64,000 nucleotides of DNA from Pseudomonadota bacterium (GTDB lineage Bacteria > Pseudomonadota > Alphaproteobacteria > Rhizobiales > Phreatobacteraceae): contig JAIUOO010000004.1 in NCBI GenBank assembly GCA_020161695.1, forward strand, positions 62,001-126,000. Reading direction: 5' to 3'. The notes under the pieces are model-generated. The model did no database searches. It was not told where the DNA came from and worked only from the letters and a program-made list of their open reading frames with translations. Shown here piece after piece: positions 23,864 to 33,171 of the stretch. A program made the position numbers and the translations under genes. The first letter of the stretch is position 1; each line of letters starts with the position of its first letter.

Positions 23864-24258
23864 AAATTCCCTGATGCCGCGACAACGGCTGACGTGCGCG
23901 GGCGGGAGACGCGGCGCGAGGGGAGTGCTGGCGAGGCCTGCTGCGCGGCAATGTCGCAGCGTCGGCCTTGTGCTGACGGGTGTGCGGGCGGACACTTGTA
24001 GCGTCCGGCAGGCCGCGCTCCCGGCCGTCTCCCGGCCAATCCTTCAGCGCCCTGCGGCAGGGCACTGCCTACGCTCACTGTCCCGAGCCGATGCGCCAGA
24101 CGGCCCGCCGCGCGCGGGATCAGGCTGCCAGAGGCGACCGGAGGCGACTTGAGCCGCCGCGCTGCCAGTCGCCCTGGACATGGCTGCAGACCGAAACGCC
24201 GGAAGCCAAATCAGATATCGGAGCAATTGCCTCTGGCTCACGGCTTTGCTTCAAATCT

Positions 24259-24290
24259 GGACCTTCCATGGCCAGTGCATGGTGCGGTCC
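24259..24290. repeat. Interrupted inverted repeat upstream of the peptide transporter operon
   Basis: Nested arms GGACC (24259-24263)/GGTCC (24286-24290) and CCATG (24266-24270)/CATGG (24278-24282) lie 71-102 nt upstream of the start at 24361. It could be an operator or an RNA hairpin; no function is shown. Confidence 0.3.
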
Positions 24291-24360
24291 GATGAGCCAG
24301 AAAAAGAACACTGGGCGTTAGACGGCGCCAAGCAACCAATCAGCCAGAGGGACGTGATCG

Positions 24361-25998
24361 ATGAAATTCCATTCTCCGAAAATCACCCGCCGTGAAGGGT
24401 TGAAAGCCGCGCTGGCCACCGCCGCCGGGGCGGCCCTCCTGCCTGCCTCCGTCCGCTCCGCCGATGCCCAGACGCGGTCTGAGACGCTTCGCCACGTCAT
24501 GGCCGGCACGATCAATTCGCTCGACGCGACCGTTCCCGGATCGACGCGCGAGGCGTTCGGTGCGGGCATGAGCATCTACGACCGCCTCGGCTCGTTCGGC
24601 CGCAAGGAGGTGGAAGGTCAGTGGACCTTCGATTTCGACAACATCCGCGGCGAGCTCGCCGAGAAGATCGACCGCTCCGCCGACGGACGGACCTTCACGT
24701 TCCATCTGCGGCAGGGCGCGACCTGGCACGACGGCACGCCGGTCACGGCGGCTGACGTCAAATGGTCCCTCGACCGCGCCGTGTCGGCGAAGTCGCTGTC
24801 CGCGGCCCAGATCGCCTCGGGATCCCTGGCGAAGCCCGAGCAGTTCAAAGTCGTCGGCGACCGCACGGTCGAGGTTTCTCTCGACCGGCCCGACCGTCTG
24901 GCGCTCGCCAACCTCTCCATCCCGCTGTCGCCCATGTTCAACAGCGTGCTCGCCAAGAAGCACGCGACCAGCGACGACCCCTGGGCGCTGGCCTGGCTGA
25001 AGGACAATACCGCGGCGGGCGGCGCCTATATCGTCGAGACCCACCGTCCGGGCCAGCAGACCGTGCTGCGGCGGAACGAGAACTGGAAGAACGGCCCCGA
25101 GGGCAAGCTGCCGTTCTTCCGCCGGGTCATCGCGCAGACCGTGCCGGAGGCCGCGACCCGCGCCAACCTGCTGGAGCGGGGCGATGCGGATCTGTCCATC
25201 GACCTGCAGGCCAGCGACATCGACGCGCTCGAGCAGCGCGGCCGGATCAAGCTGGTCGCCGTGCCGCAGACCAACGGTTTCACCGGCATCGTCTTCAACA
25301 CGCGTCTCGCTCCGTTCGACAATCCCAAGGTGCGTCAGGCGGTGGCTGCGGCGCTGCCTTACGAGGACATGTTCAAGGCGGCCTTGTTCGGTCGCGGACG
25401 GCGGCTGTTCGGCGCCCGCTGGACCGAGGTGCCGTCGGAGGCCTTCCCGCAACGCCTGCCGCTGAACACCGATCTGGCCAAGGCGAAGGCGCTCCTGACC
25501 GAAGCGGGATATCCGAACGGCCTGCAGACGACCTTCGCCTTTGCGGCCGGCGCCGCATCGGCGGCGGAACCGGCGGCGGTTCTGGTCAAGGAGGCACTGG
25601 CCAAGATCGGCATCGAGGTGACTGTCCAGAAGATGCCGGACGCCCAGTTCGTCACCCTTCAGGTGGAACGGCGCCTGCCGCTCTTCATGGAGTCGGGAAC
25701 CGCCTGGCTGCCGGCCCCGGACTATTTCCTGCGGACCTATTTCAGCGGCGAGCATCGCTGGAATTTCAGCGGCTTCAAGAACGCGGAAATGGACAGCCTC
25801 GTGCAGGCGGCGCGGTTCGAGACCGACCCGGCCAAATATGCCGCAGCCTGCAAGCGCATGATCACCATCGCCGCGACGGACGTGCCGACGGTGATGCTCT
25901 GGCAGCCCAACCAGGATGCCGTGATGGCGCGTAACATCAGCGGCTACACCTACTGGTTCCATCGCCAGGTGGACTATCGGGACCTCGTGCGGGCCTGA
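24361..25998 (+). CDS. Peptide/nickel-type ABC transporter substrate-binding protein
   Basis: 545 aa, SBP_bac_5 family. The leader has a twin-arginine motif (ITRREGLKAALATAAGAALLPAS). Mature hallmarks include TINSLDATVPGSTREAFGAGMSIYDRL, LAEKIDRSADGRTFTFHLRQGATWHDGTPVTAADVKWSLDR and NNNR-type NFNTRLAPFDNPKVRQAVAAALPYEDM. First gene of a five- or six-gene operon with both permeases, a fused double ATPase and hydantoinase/oxoprolinase subunits, so the ligand is probably a peptide-like or cyclic amide compound. Paralogue of the orphan at 7016-8605. Confidence 0.92.
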   Translation: MKFHSPKITRREGLKAALATAAGAALLPASVRSADAQTRSETLRHVMAGTINSLDATVPGSTREAFGAGMSIYDRLGSFGRKEVEGQWTFDFDNIRGELAEKIDRSADGRTFTFHLRQGATWHDGTPVTAADVKWSLDRAVSAKSLSAAQIASGSLAKPEQFKVVGDRTVEVSLDRPDRLALANLSIPLSPMFNSVLAKKHATSDDPWALAWLKDNTAAGGAYIVETHRPGQQTVLRRNENWKNGPEGKLPFFRRVIAQTVPEAATRANLLERGDADLSIDLQASDIDALEQRGRIKLVAVPQTNGFTGIVFNTRLAPFDNPKVRQAVAAALPYEDMFKAALFGRGRRLFGARWTEVPSEAFPQRLPLNTDLAKAKALLTEAGYPNGLQTTFAFAAGAASAAEPAAVLVKEALAKIGIEVTVQKMPDAQFVTLQVERRLPLFMESGTAWLPAPDYFLRTYFSGEHRWNFSGFKNAEMDSLVQAARFETDPAKYAAACKRMITIAATDVPTVMLWQPNQDAVMARNISGYTYWFHRQVDYRDLVRA

Positions 25999-26001
25999 TC
26001 G

Positions 26002-27033
26002 ATGTCGGTGGCGAAGAACATCGGCAGGAGGGTCGTGAAGCGGCTGGGGGCGTCGGTGCCGGCGCTTCTCGGCGTCGTCGTCTTCACGTTCCTGCTCATG
26101 CGCGTGTTGCCGGGCGATCCGGCAACATTCTTCGCCTCCGGCCCCAATGCCGGACAGGAGGAGATCGACGAGCTGCGTCGCCAGATGGGTCTCGACCGAC
26201 CGATGTACGAGCAGCTCGCCCGCTATCTCTACGACGTCGCGACCGGCCATCTCGGCCGGTCCATGACCACCGGTCAGCCGGTGCTGGCCGATCTTGCCCA
26301 GCGGCTCCCGGCTTCCCTGGAACTCAGCTTCTTCGCGCTGATCATCGCGCTGGCCCTCGCGATCCCGCTCGGCATCGCCGCGGCGCTGAAGCCGAATTCG
26401 CTGATCGACCATGCCGTGCGCTTCGTCTGCACGCTCGGCGTATGCGTCCCGACCTTCGTCTCCGGCCTGCTGCTGATCTATGTCTTCTACTACCTTCTCG
26501 GCCTTGCCCCTGATCCGACCGGCCGGATCGACATCTTCGCGGCCCAGCCGCCCGAGATCACGGGGTTCCTGCTCATCGACTTCCTCATGGTGGGCGACCT
26601 CGCGGGATGGCGAGCGGCATTCGGCCAGCTCATCCTGCCGGCCTTCACCATGGCGCTGTTCGTTCTCGCGCCGCTCGCCCGCATGACCCGTGCTTCCCTG
26701 CTCGCCGTGCTCGGCAGCGATTTCATCCGAACGGCGCGGTCGGTCGGCATGACCGGCTGGCGGGTCGTCATCGTCTATGCGCTGCGCAACGCGATGCTGC
26801 CGGTGCTGACCATCATCGGCATCGTGTTCTCGACCATGCTGGGCGCCAATGTCCTGGTCGAGAAGGTCTTTTCCTGGCCCGGCATCGGCTCCTATGCGCT
26901 CGATGCCCTGCTGGCGTCCGACTATGCGCCGGTGCAGGGCTTTGTTCTGCTGATCGCGGCGATTTTCGTGATGGTGAACCTCGCCATCGACGTGCTCTAC
27001 GGCATCGCGGATCCGAGGGTAACGGTCGAATGA
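26002..27033 (+). CDS. Peptide-type ABC transporter permease, DppB-like
   Basis: 343 aa inner-membrane protein. The N-terminal VVKRLGASVPALLGVVVFTFLLMRVLPGDPATFFA is the standard DppB/OppB start with the GDPA motif after the first helix. EAA loop: ARSVGMTGWRVVIVYALRNAMLPVLTIIG. The end GVVFSTMLGANVLVEKVFSWPGIGSYALDALLASDYAPVQG-type segment is conserved. Starts 3 nt after the receptor stop and overlaps the DppC-like start by 4 nt. Confidence 0.95.
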   Translation: MSVAKNIGRRVVKRLGASVPALLGVVVFTFLLMRVLPGDPATFFASGPNAGQEEIDELRRQMGLDRPMYEQLARYLYDVATGHLGRSMTTGQPVLADLAQRLPASLELSFFALIIALALAIPLGIAAALKPNSLIDHAVRFVCTLGVCVPTFVSGLLLIYVFYYLLGLAPDPTGRIDIFAAQPPEITGFLLIDFLMVGDLAGWRAAFGQLILPAFTMALFVLAPLARMTRASLLAVLGSDFIRTARSVGMTGWRVVIVYALRNAMLPVLTIIGIVFSTMLGANVLVEKVFSWPGIGSYALDALLASDYAPVQGFVLLIAAIFVMVNLAIDVLYGIADPRVTVE

Positions 27034-27875
27034 GCAGCACCCTCAGGCACGCGGGCTGGGTGCTGCGCGGCAACCCGGTCACGGCTTTCGCGGCCGCCGG
27101 CACCTTCCTGCTGGTCGCCGTCGCCGTGCTCGCCCCGTGGATCGCGCCCTACGACCCGATCACGTCCAATGTTTCCAACGCGCTGAAGCCGCCATCGGCA
27201 GCGCACTGGGCGGGAACCGACCAGCTGGGGCGCGACATCTTCAGTCGTCTCCTGGCCGCCACCCGCCTCGATCTGACGATTGCAGCGGCGGCGGTCAGCC
27301 TGTCCTTCGTCGCCGGCGCCGTTATCGGAAGCTTCTGCGGCTATGTCGGCGGCAGGCTGGACCGCTGGGTGGGGCGGCTCGTCGACGTGCTCATGGCGTT
27401 CCCGCTCTTCGTCCTCGCCATGGCGCTCGTGGCGGCGCTCGGCAATCGCGTCGAGAACATCATCATCGCGACCGCGATCATCAACCTGCCATTCTACATC
27501 CGCTTCGCCCGCGCCGAGGTGAATGTCAGGCGTCATGCCGGGTGGGTGGAAGCGGCACGGGCCGGCGGCGACAGCCATGCGGCCGTTGTCCTGCGCTTCC
27601 TGCTGCCGAACATCCTGCCCGCCATGGCCGTGCAGATTTCGCTGAATCTCGGCTGGGCGATCCTCAATGCCGCGGGGCTGTCCTTCCTCGGCCTCGGCGT
27701 CCAGGCGCCGACGCCCGAATGGGGCATCATGGTCGCGGAGGGCGCGCGCTTCATCGGCACCGGCCAGTGGTGGCTGGTGGCCTTTCCGGGCCTCGCCCTG
27801 ATGCTTGCCGTGCTGTGCTTCAATCTGCTCGGCGACGGCCTGCGCGACATTCTCGACCCGAGGATGCGGACATGA
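27030..27875 (+). CDS. Peptide-type ABC transporter permease, DppC-like
   Basis: 281 aa. WIAPYDPITSNVSNALKPPSAAHWAGTDQLGRDIFSRLL is the DppC hallmark; the EAA loop is EAARAGGDSHAAVVLRFLLPNILPAM. About six membrane helices. ATGA overlaps join it to the DppB-like gene and to the ATPase gene, so the two permeases are made in equal amounts and form the heterodimeric channel. Confidence 0.95.
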   Translation: MSSTLRHAGWVLRGNPVTAFAAAGTFLLVAVAVLAPWIAPYDPITSNVSNALKPPSAAHWAGTDQLGRDIFSRLLAATRLDLTIAAAAVSLSFVAGAVIGSFCGYVGGRLDRWVGRLVDVLMAFPLFVLAMALVAALGNRVENIIIATAIINLPFYIRFARAEVNVRRHAGWVEAARAGGDSHAAVVLRFLLPNILPAMAVQISLNLGWAILNAAGLSFLGLGVQAPTPEWGIMVAEGARFIGTGQWWLVAFPGLALMLAVLCFNLLGDGLRDILDPRMRT

Positions 27876-29515
27876 CCGAGCCGCTCCTCAAGGTCGAGAA
27901 CCTCCACGTCTCGTTCAGCACGCGCGGCGGGATCGTCGAGGCCGTGCGCGGTGTCGATATCGAGGTGGCGCAGGGGGGAACCCTGGCCATTGTCGGCGAG
28001 AGCGGTTCGGGCAAGTCGGTCACCGCTTATGCCGTGACGCAGCTCCTCGACCGTTCCGCGCGCATTCCCTCTGGCAGGATCCTGTTCAGGGGCGATGACA
28101 TCACCCGGGCGTCGTCGTCCCGGATGAACAGCCTGCGCGGCGCCGCTATCTCCATGGTGTTCCAGAGCCCGCGAACCGCGCTCAATCCGATCCGCGGCAT
28201 CGGCCGGCAGATCATGGACGCCATCGAGGCTCATCAGAACCTGCCGAAGGCGCAGGTGCGCGCGCGGGCGCTGGAACTGCTCGAGGCGGTGCGGATCCGC
28301 GATGCCGCGGGCCGTTTCGACGCCTATCCGGAAGAGCTTTCCGGCGGCATGTGCCAGCGCGTGATGATCGCCATGGCCATGGCCTGCAATCCCTCCCTGC
28401 TCATCGCGGACGAGCCGACGACCGGCCTCGACGTGACGACGCAGAAGACCGTGATGGACCTGCTGGCGCGGCTGACGGCCGAGCGAAACATGGCGCTGAT
28501 CCTGATCACGCACGATCTGGGCCTTGCGGCGCGCTATTGCCGCGATGTCGTCGTGATGCAGGAAGGCAAGGTCGTCGAGCGGGCGTCGACGGCGGAGCTG
28601 TTCGGCAATCCGCAGCATCCCTATACCCGCAAGCTTGTCGCGGCCTCGCCGACTTTCGAATCGACCGTCGACGATCTCGTGGGCGAGGCGCCGCGGCCGC
28701 CCGCGCCGGCGATAGCGCGTGAGCGCGGCGCGCCGCCACTGCTCGACGCCGAGGGACTGGTGAAGCGCTTCGGCGACGTCGCCGCCGTCGACCGCGTGTC
28801 GCTGAAGCTCGGCCGCGGCGAAAGCCTCGGCCTCGTCGGCGAGTCGGGGTCCGGCAAGAGCACGATCTCGCGCATGATCTGCCGGCTCGTCGACCACGAC
28901 GACGGCAGGCTGCTGTTCGACGGCGAGGACATCGGCTCCATTCCCGCGCGCGACTTCCACGCCTCGCCCCGCCGGCGGGACATCCAGATCGTCTTTCAGG
29001 ATCCCCACGACAGCCTCAACCCGCGGTTCAGCGCCTTCGACTGCATTGCCCACCCGGTGAAGCGTCTGGTGAAGCCGCAGGACGCGGCAGAGCTGAAGCG
29101 GCGCGTCGAGGAAGCGGCCGAGCGCTGCGGACTGCCGCGCGACCTGCTCGGACGCTTCCCGCACCAGCTCTCCGGCGGCCAGAAGGCGCGCGTCGGCATT
29201 GCCAGGGCCATCGCGGTGGAACCGCGTCTGCTGGTGCTCGACGAGCCGACGGCCGCCCTCGATGTGTCCGTGCAGGCGGTGGTGCTGAAGCTGCTGGACG
29301 ACCTGCGCCGCGACGAGGGCCTGTCGTTCCTGTTCGTCAGCCACGACCTCAACGTGGTGCGGATGATGTGCGAGCGCATCGTCGTGATGCGCCAGGGCAC
29401 CGTCGTGGAGGAGGGGGCGAGCAAAGACCTCTTCACCGCGCCCCGGGCCGCCTACACCCGCGAACTGCTCGACGCCATTCCGCATTTCGAGCCCCAGCGG
29501 GCGCTGGCCGGCTGA
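27872..29515 (+). CDS. Fused double ATP-binding protein of the peptide-type ABC transporter
   Basis: 547 aa, two complete ABC domains in one chain (DppD and DppF fused, as in GsiA). Domain 1 (residues 5-265): Walker A GESGSGKSV, signature LSGGMCQ, Walker B LLIADEPTTGLD. Domain 2 (about 290-540): GESGSGKST, LSGGQKA, LLVLDEPTAALD. Both have the oligopeptide-specific extension after the ABC core (NPQHPYTRKLVAASP; APRAAYTRELLDAIP). It completes the importer for the receptor at 24361. Confidence 0.95.
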   Translation: MTEPLLKVENLHVSFSTRGGIVEAVRGVDIEVAQGGTLAIVGESGSGKSVTAYAVTQLLDRSARIPSGRILFRGDDITRASSSRMNSLRGAAISMVFQSPRTALNPIRGIGRQIMDAIEAHQNLPKAQVRARALELLEAVRIRDAAGRFDAYPEELSGGMCQRVMIAMAMACNPSLLIADEPTTGLDVTTQKTVMDLLARLTAERNMALILITHDLGLAARYCRDVVVMQEGKVVERASTAELFGNPQHPYTRKLVAASPTFESTVDDLVGEAPRPPAPAIARERGAPPLLDAEGLVKRFGDVAAVDRVSLKLGRGESLGLVGESGSGKSTISRMICRLVDHDDGRLLFDGEDIGSIPARDFHASPRRRDIQIVFQDPHDSLNPRFSAFDCIAHPVKRLVKPQDAAELKRRVEEAAERCGLPRDLLGRFPHQLSGGQKARVGIARAIAVEPRLLVLDEPTAALDVSVQAVVLKLLDDLRRDEGLSFLFVSHDLNVVRMMCERIVVMRQGTVVEEGASKDLFTAPRAAYTRELLDAIPHFEPQRALAG

Positions 29516-29552
29516 CGGGCCGGCCGAAGTGAACCTCATCGAGGAGACGAAC

Positions 29553-31556
29553 GTGCAAACCAGGGTTTGGGACATCGGCACGGATATTGGCGGCACGTTC
29601 ACCGATATCATCGCCGTCGAGTCCGCGAGCAACGAGACCCGCATCGCGAAGGTGCCCTCGCGCCCGGACGCGCCCGTGCGCGCCATGCTTGAGGCGCTCG
29701 CAGCCGTCGGGCTCGGCGCCAATGACGTCCGCCGCTTCGTGCACGGAACGACGCGGGTGACCAACGCCCTCGTCGAGGAGCGGTTGCCGAGGGTCGCGCT
29801 GGTGGCCACGGCCGGCTTCGAGGACGTGCTGGAGATCGCGCGCTATCGGCGCGAGGAACTCTATCGTCTCGATATCCGGCCGAAGGCTCCGCCGCTGGTG
29901 CCTCCGGCGCTCTGCTTCGGCGTGAAGGAGCGCCTCGATCACACGGGCGCCGTCGTGGAGCCACTGCCGGAAGCCGAGATCGAGCGCCTGATCGCTTGGC
30001 TGAAGGCCAACGAGGTGCAGAGCGTGGCGATCTGCCTGCTGCATTCCTACGCCAATCCGGTCCACGAGAAGATGCTGGCCGAGCGCCTCGAAGGCGTCGT
30101 GCCGCATCTGTGCGTTTCGCACGAGATCAACCCCGAGGCGCGCGAATACGAGCGCGCCTCATCGACGGCCTTCAATGCGGCGGCGATGCCGATCGCGGTC
30201 GAATATCTCACCGAGCTTGAAGAAAAGCTGCCGCTGGGCGCGGGTCTGCAGGTCTTCCACTCGGCCGGCGCCATGGTGCCGGTGCCGGCGGTCAAGCGCC
30301 GCCCGCTCGTCATGGCGATGTCTGGTCCTGCGGCGGGTGTTTCGGCCTCGGCGCGTCTCGCGCGGGACCTCGGTCGCCCCCGGGTTCTCACCTTCGACAT
30401 GGGCGGGACCACCACCGATGTCTGCCTGATCGTGGACGGCGCTGCGGAAATGACCGACACCCGCATGATGGGCGGGCGCCCGCTGCGCCAGCCTATGCTG
30501 GCCGTGCATTCCATCGGCGCCGGCGGCGGGTCCATCGTCAGCCTTGGACCGGGCGGGTTGACCGTCGGGCCGAAGAGCGCCGGTTCCGTTCCGGGGCCGG
30601 CCTGCTACGGCCGGGGCGGCGACCGCCCGACAATCACCGATGCCAATGCCGTTCTCGGCTATCTCGACCCCGAAGCACGGCTCGGAGATACCATCCAGCT
30701 CGATGTCGAGGCTGCGCGTCGGTTCATCGCCCCCATCGCGAAAAGTCTCGGCCTTGGACTCACGGAAACGGCGCTCGGCATCGTCAAGGTCGCGAATGCG
30801 TCGATGGCGCGCGCCCTGCGCCGCGTGACGGTCGAGCGCGGTGTCGACGGCCGCGATTGCACGCTCCTCGCCTTCGGCGGCGGCGGACCCATGCATGCGA
30901 CGGGCCTTGCCGACATCTACGGGCTCAAGGAGATCGTCGTGCCCGCCGCTTCCAGCGCCTTCTCGGCGCTGGGCTGCCTGACCGCCGACTTCAGCTTCCT
31001 CCAGCAGCGCACCGTGCGCATGCCGCTGAACGGCTTTCCGCAGGCGGCCTTCGCCGAACGTGTCGGCGAACTGGTCAAGGAGGCGACCACGCCGCTCATC
31101 GCGAATGGGATCGCGGAGCGCGACATCGCCATCGAGCATGTGGCGCTGATGCGCTATGCCGCGCAGAGCGACAGCATTCCCATCGGTTTTGCCATGCCGC
31201 TCGATACCGCGGTGCTGGAGGCCGATTTTCACCGGCGCCACCAGCAACTTTTCGGCTACGCCACCGGCGAGTCGTGCGTCATCGAGTCCGTGCGTGTGCA
31301 GGCGGTCAAGGCATCCATGACGCCGTTCTCGCGACCGGATGTCGGCCGCCCGCCGGTCACCGAACGCGTGCGCGACTGCGTCTTCGAGGGAGGCCAGCCG
31401 GTCTCGACCGCCATCATCGCTCGCGAGACCCTGACGGCGACGGTTTCGGGACCGGCCATCATCGAGGATGCCTGGTCGACCGTCGTGGTTCCGCCGGGCT
31501 GGCAGGCCCGGGCTGACGATCTCGGCAATCTCTTCCTGAACCGGAGCGCGGCATGA
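29553..31556 (+). CDS. hyuA: Hydantoinase/oxoprolinase subunit A (HyuA family)
   Basis: 667 aa. The N-terminal ATPase motif DIGTDIGGTFTDIIAVES and the second phosphate loop FDMGGTTTDVCLI, together with GAGGGSIVSLGPGG, place it in the ATP-dependent hydantoinase/5-oxoprolinase A family. Acetone-carboxylase beta subunits are a related alternative. A GTG at 29553 is chosen because GAGGAG lies 7 nt upstream; an earlier GTG at 29529 has no such site. It acts with subunit B (next gene, ATGA overlap) in ATP-driven opening of a cyclic amide. Linked to a peptide-type importer 37 nt upstream. Confidence 0.9.
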   Translation: MQTRVWDIGTDIGGTFTDIIAVESASNETRIAKVPSRPDAPVRAMLEALAAVGLGANDVRRFVHGTTRVTNALVEERLPRVALVATAGFEDVLEIARYRREELYRLDIRPKAPPLVPPALCFGVKERLDHTGAVVEPLPEAEIERLIAWLKANEVQSVAICLLHSYANPVHEKMLAERLEGVVPHLCVSHEINPEAREYERASSTAFNAAAMPIAVEYLTELEEKLPLGAGLQVFHSAGAMVPVPAVKRRPLVMAMSGPAAGVSASARLARDLGRPRVLTFDMGGTTTDVCLIVDGAAEMTDTRMMGGRPLRQPMLAVHSIGAGGGSIVSLGPGGLTVGPKSAGSVPGPACYGRGGDRPTITDANAVLGYLDPEARLGDTIQLDVEAARRFIAPIAKSLGLGLTETALGIVKVANASMARALRRVTVERGVDGRDCTLLAFGGGGPMHATGLADIYGLKEIVVPAASSAFSALGCLTADFSFLQQRTVRMPLNGFPQAAFAERVGELVKEATTPLIANGIAERDIAIEHVALMRYAAQSDSIPIGFAMPLDTAVLEADFHRRHQQLFGYATGESCVIESVRVQAVKASMTPFSRPDVGRPPVTERVRDCVFEGGQPVSTAIIARETLTATVSGPAIIEDAWSTVVVPPGWQARADDLGNLFLNRSAA

Positions 31557-33142
31557 GCACGCTTGACCCCTTCGTCGTCGAGGTGATCCGTCACGGGCTC
31601 TCGGCGGCAGCCGAGGAGATGAGCCTCGTCATGACGCGCTCGGCGCGCTCGCCGCTGCTGCGCGAGGCCGGCGACCTCTCCTCCGCCATCACGGATGCGG
31701 AGGGCGGCCTGGTGGGGCAGGGGCGGGACATTCCCATCCACCTCGGCGCCATGGCCTACACCATCAGGGAATTGCTCAAGGCATGCCCTGCCAGTGGCAT
31801 GAAGGAGGGCGACGCGATCATCTACAATGTCGGCGCGCTCGGCGGTAACCACCTCAACGACGTCAAGGTCGCGCGGCCGGTCTTCGTGGACGGCAAGCTG
31901 ATCGCCTTCGCACTCAGCCTCGCACATTGGCCCGACGTGGGCGGGACCTGGCCGGGCAGCTATCTCGCGCGCGCAGTCGACACGTTCCAGGAGGCGATCC
32001 GCATCCCGCCGCTGCCCATCGCCAGTTCCGCCGGCGTCAACCGGCCGGTTCTCGACTTCATCCTCGCCAATGTCCGCGATCCCGTCTCCTGCGAGGGCGA
32101 CCTGATGGCGCAGCTTGCCGCGACCACCGCGGCGGAACGGCGTATCCGCGAGATGTGCGCTCAGTACGGCACGCAGACCTTCGTCGATACGATGGCGCGG
32201 CTGCACGACCTCTCCGAGGCCGAGATGCGGGCGGCCATCGCCGACCTGCCCGACGGCATCTACGAGGGCGAGGACTTCCTCGACGACGGCGGGCCGAACG
32301 GCGAGCCCTCGCGCATCCACGTCAAGATCGAGATCCGCGGCGACGAGGCGACCTTCGACCTGTCCGGCTCCGCCGACAAGGTCTCGACCTTCTGCAACAC
32401 GACGCCCTTCATCGCCCGTTCCGCGGTTGTCTATGCGGCGCGCATCATGAGCGGCCGCGACATGCAGCAGAATGCCGGCGCGCTGCGGCCGATCACGATC
32501 ATCACGCGTCCGGGGTCCATTCTCGAGCCCGGCTGGAACGCCGCCGTGGCGGCGGGCAATCACGAAACCTCGATGCGCGTGGTCGATGCGATCTTCCTCG
32601 CCATGGAATCCGTCATCCCCGAGAAGCTCTCGGCGGGCGGTCCGGCAACGTCGGGCCTTCTGGCATTCGCCGAGCCCATGCCGGACCAGTCCTGGCGCAT
32701 GCTCTACGAGGTCCATGGCGGCGGGGAGGGTGCCCGGCACGACCGCGACGGATGCCCGGCGACCAGGGTTCATCTGGCCAATACGTCGAACACGCCCGCC
32801 GAGGTGATCGAGGCGAACTACGCCATCCGGGTCGAACGCCAGGCGATCCGGCGGGATTCGGGCGGCAGGGGACGCCACAAGGGTGGCGACGGCGTGATCC
32901 GCAGCTACCGCGTGCTCGCCCCCTCGATGTGGCTGACGACCTGCGTGGAGCGCACGGTCATGCCGACATACGGCCTCAGCGGCGGCGAGCCCGGCAAGCC
33001 TTATGTCGTCACGCTTGAGCGCGATGGCGCCACGGAGCCGCTCGCGGGCAAGGCAAACCTGTTGCTGAAAGCGGGCGATCTCGTCACGCTGGAGGGATGC
33101 GGCGGCGGCGGATTCGGAGATCCGGCGACGCAGGTCCAGTAA
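31553..33142 (+). CDS. hyuB: Hydantoinase/oxoprolinase subunit B (HyuB family)
   Basis: 529 aa. Typical features: DPFVVEVIRHGLSAAAEEMSLVMTRSARSPLLREAGDLSSAITDAEG at the N-terminus, the DVGGTWPGS region, FCNTTPFIARSAVVYAARIM, GNHETSMRVVDAIFLAM and the C-terminal GDLVTLEGCGGGGFGDP. Its partner is the A subunit with which it overlaps. The pair could act on 5-oxoproline, hydantoin or N-methylhydantoin; no N-carbamoyl hydrolase is next to it, though one is encoded at 4691-5665. Confidence 0.92.
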   Translation: MSTLDPFVVEVIRHGLSAAAEEMSLVMTRSARSPLLREAGDLSSAITDAEGGLVGQGRDIPIHLGAMAYTIRELLKACPASGMKEGDAIIYNVGALGGNHLNDVKVARPVFVDGKLIAFALSLAHWPDVGGTWPGSYLARAVDTFQEAIRIPPLPIASSAGVNRPVLDFILANVRDPVSCEGDLMAQLAATTAAERRIREMCAQYGTQTFVDTMARLHDLSEAEMRAAIADLPDGIYEGEDFLDDGGPNGEPSRIHVKIEIRGDEATFDLSGSADKVSTFCNTTPFIARSAVVYAARIMSGRDMQQNAGALRPITIITRPGSILEPGWNAAVAAGNHETSMRVVDAIFLAMESVIPEKLSAGGPATSGLLAFAEPMPDQSWRMLYEVHGGGEGARHDRDGCPATRVHLANTSNTPAEVIEANYAIRVERQAIRRDSGGRGRHKGGDGVIRSYRVLAPSMWLTTCVERTVMPTYGLSGGEPGKPYVVTLERDGATEPLAGKANLLLKAGDLVTLEGCGGGGFGDPATQVQ

Positions 33143-33171
33143 CCTTGCCGCGTCAACTTTCGGGGTGCGTG

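Noticed and set aside
23874..24152. A small gene in the aliB to importer gap
   Set aside because: The frame has no ribosome site and cysteine/arginine-rich composition unlike a real protein, and overlaps other equally open frames.
24340..26412. A long open frame (690 codons) opposite the peptide receptor and permease genes
   Set aside because: It lies antisense to clearly homologous genes, has arginine/histidine-rich low-complexity sequence and no family match; such frames arise from GC-rich third positions. The same holds for long antisense frames at 27533-29809 and 57917-60595.
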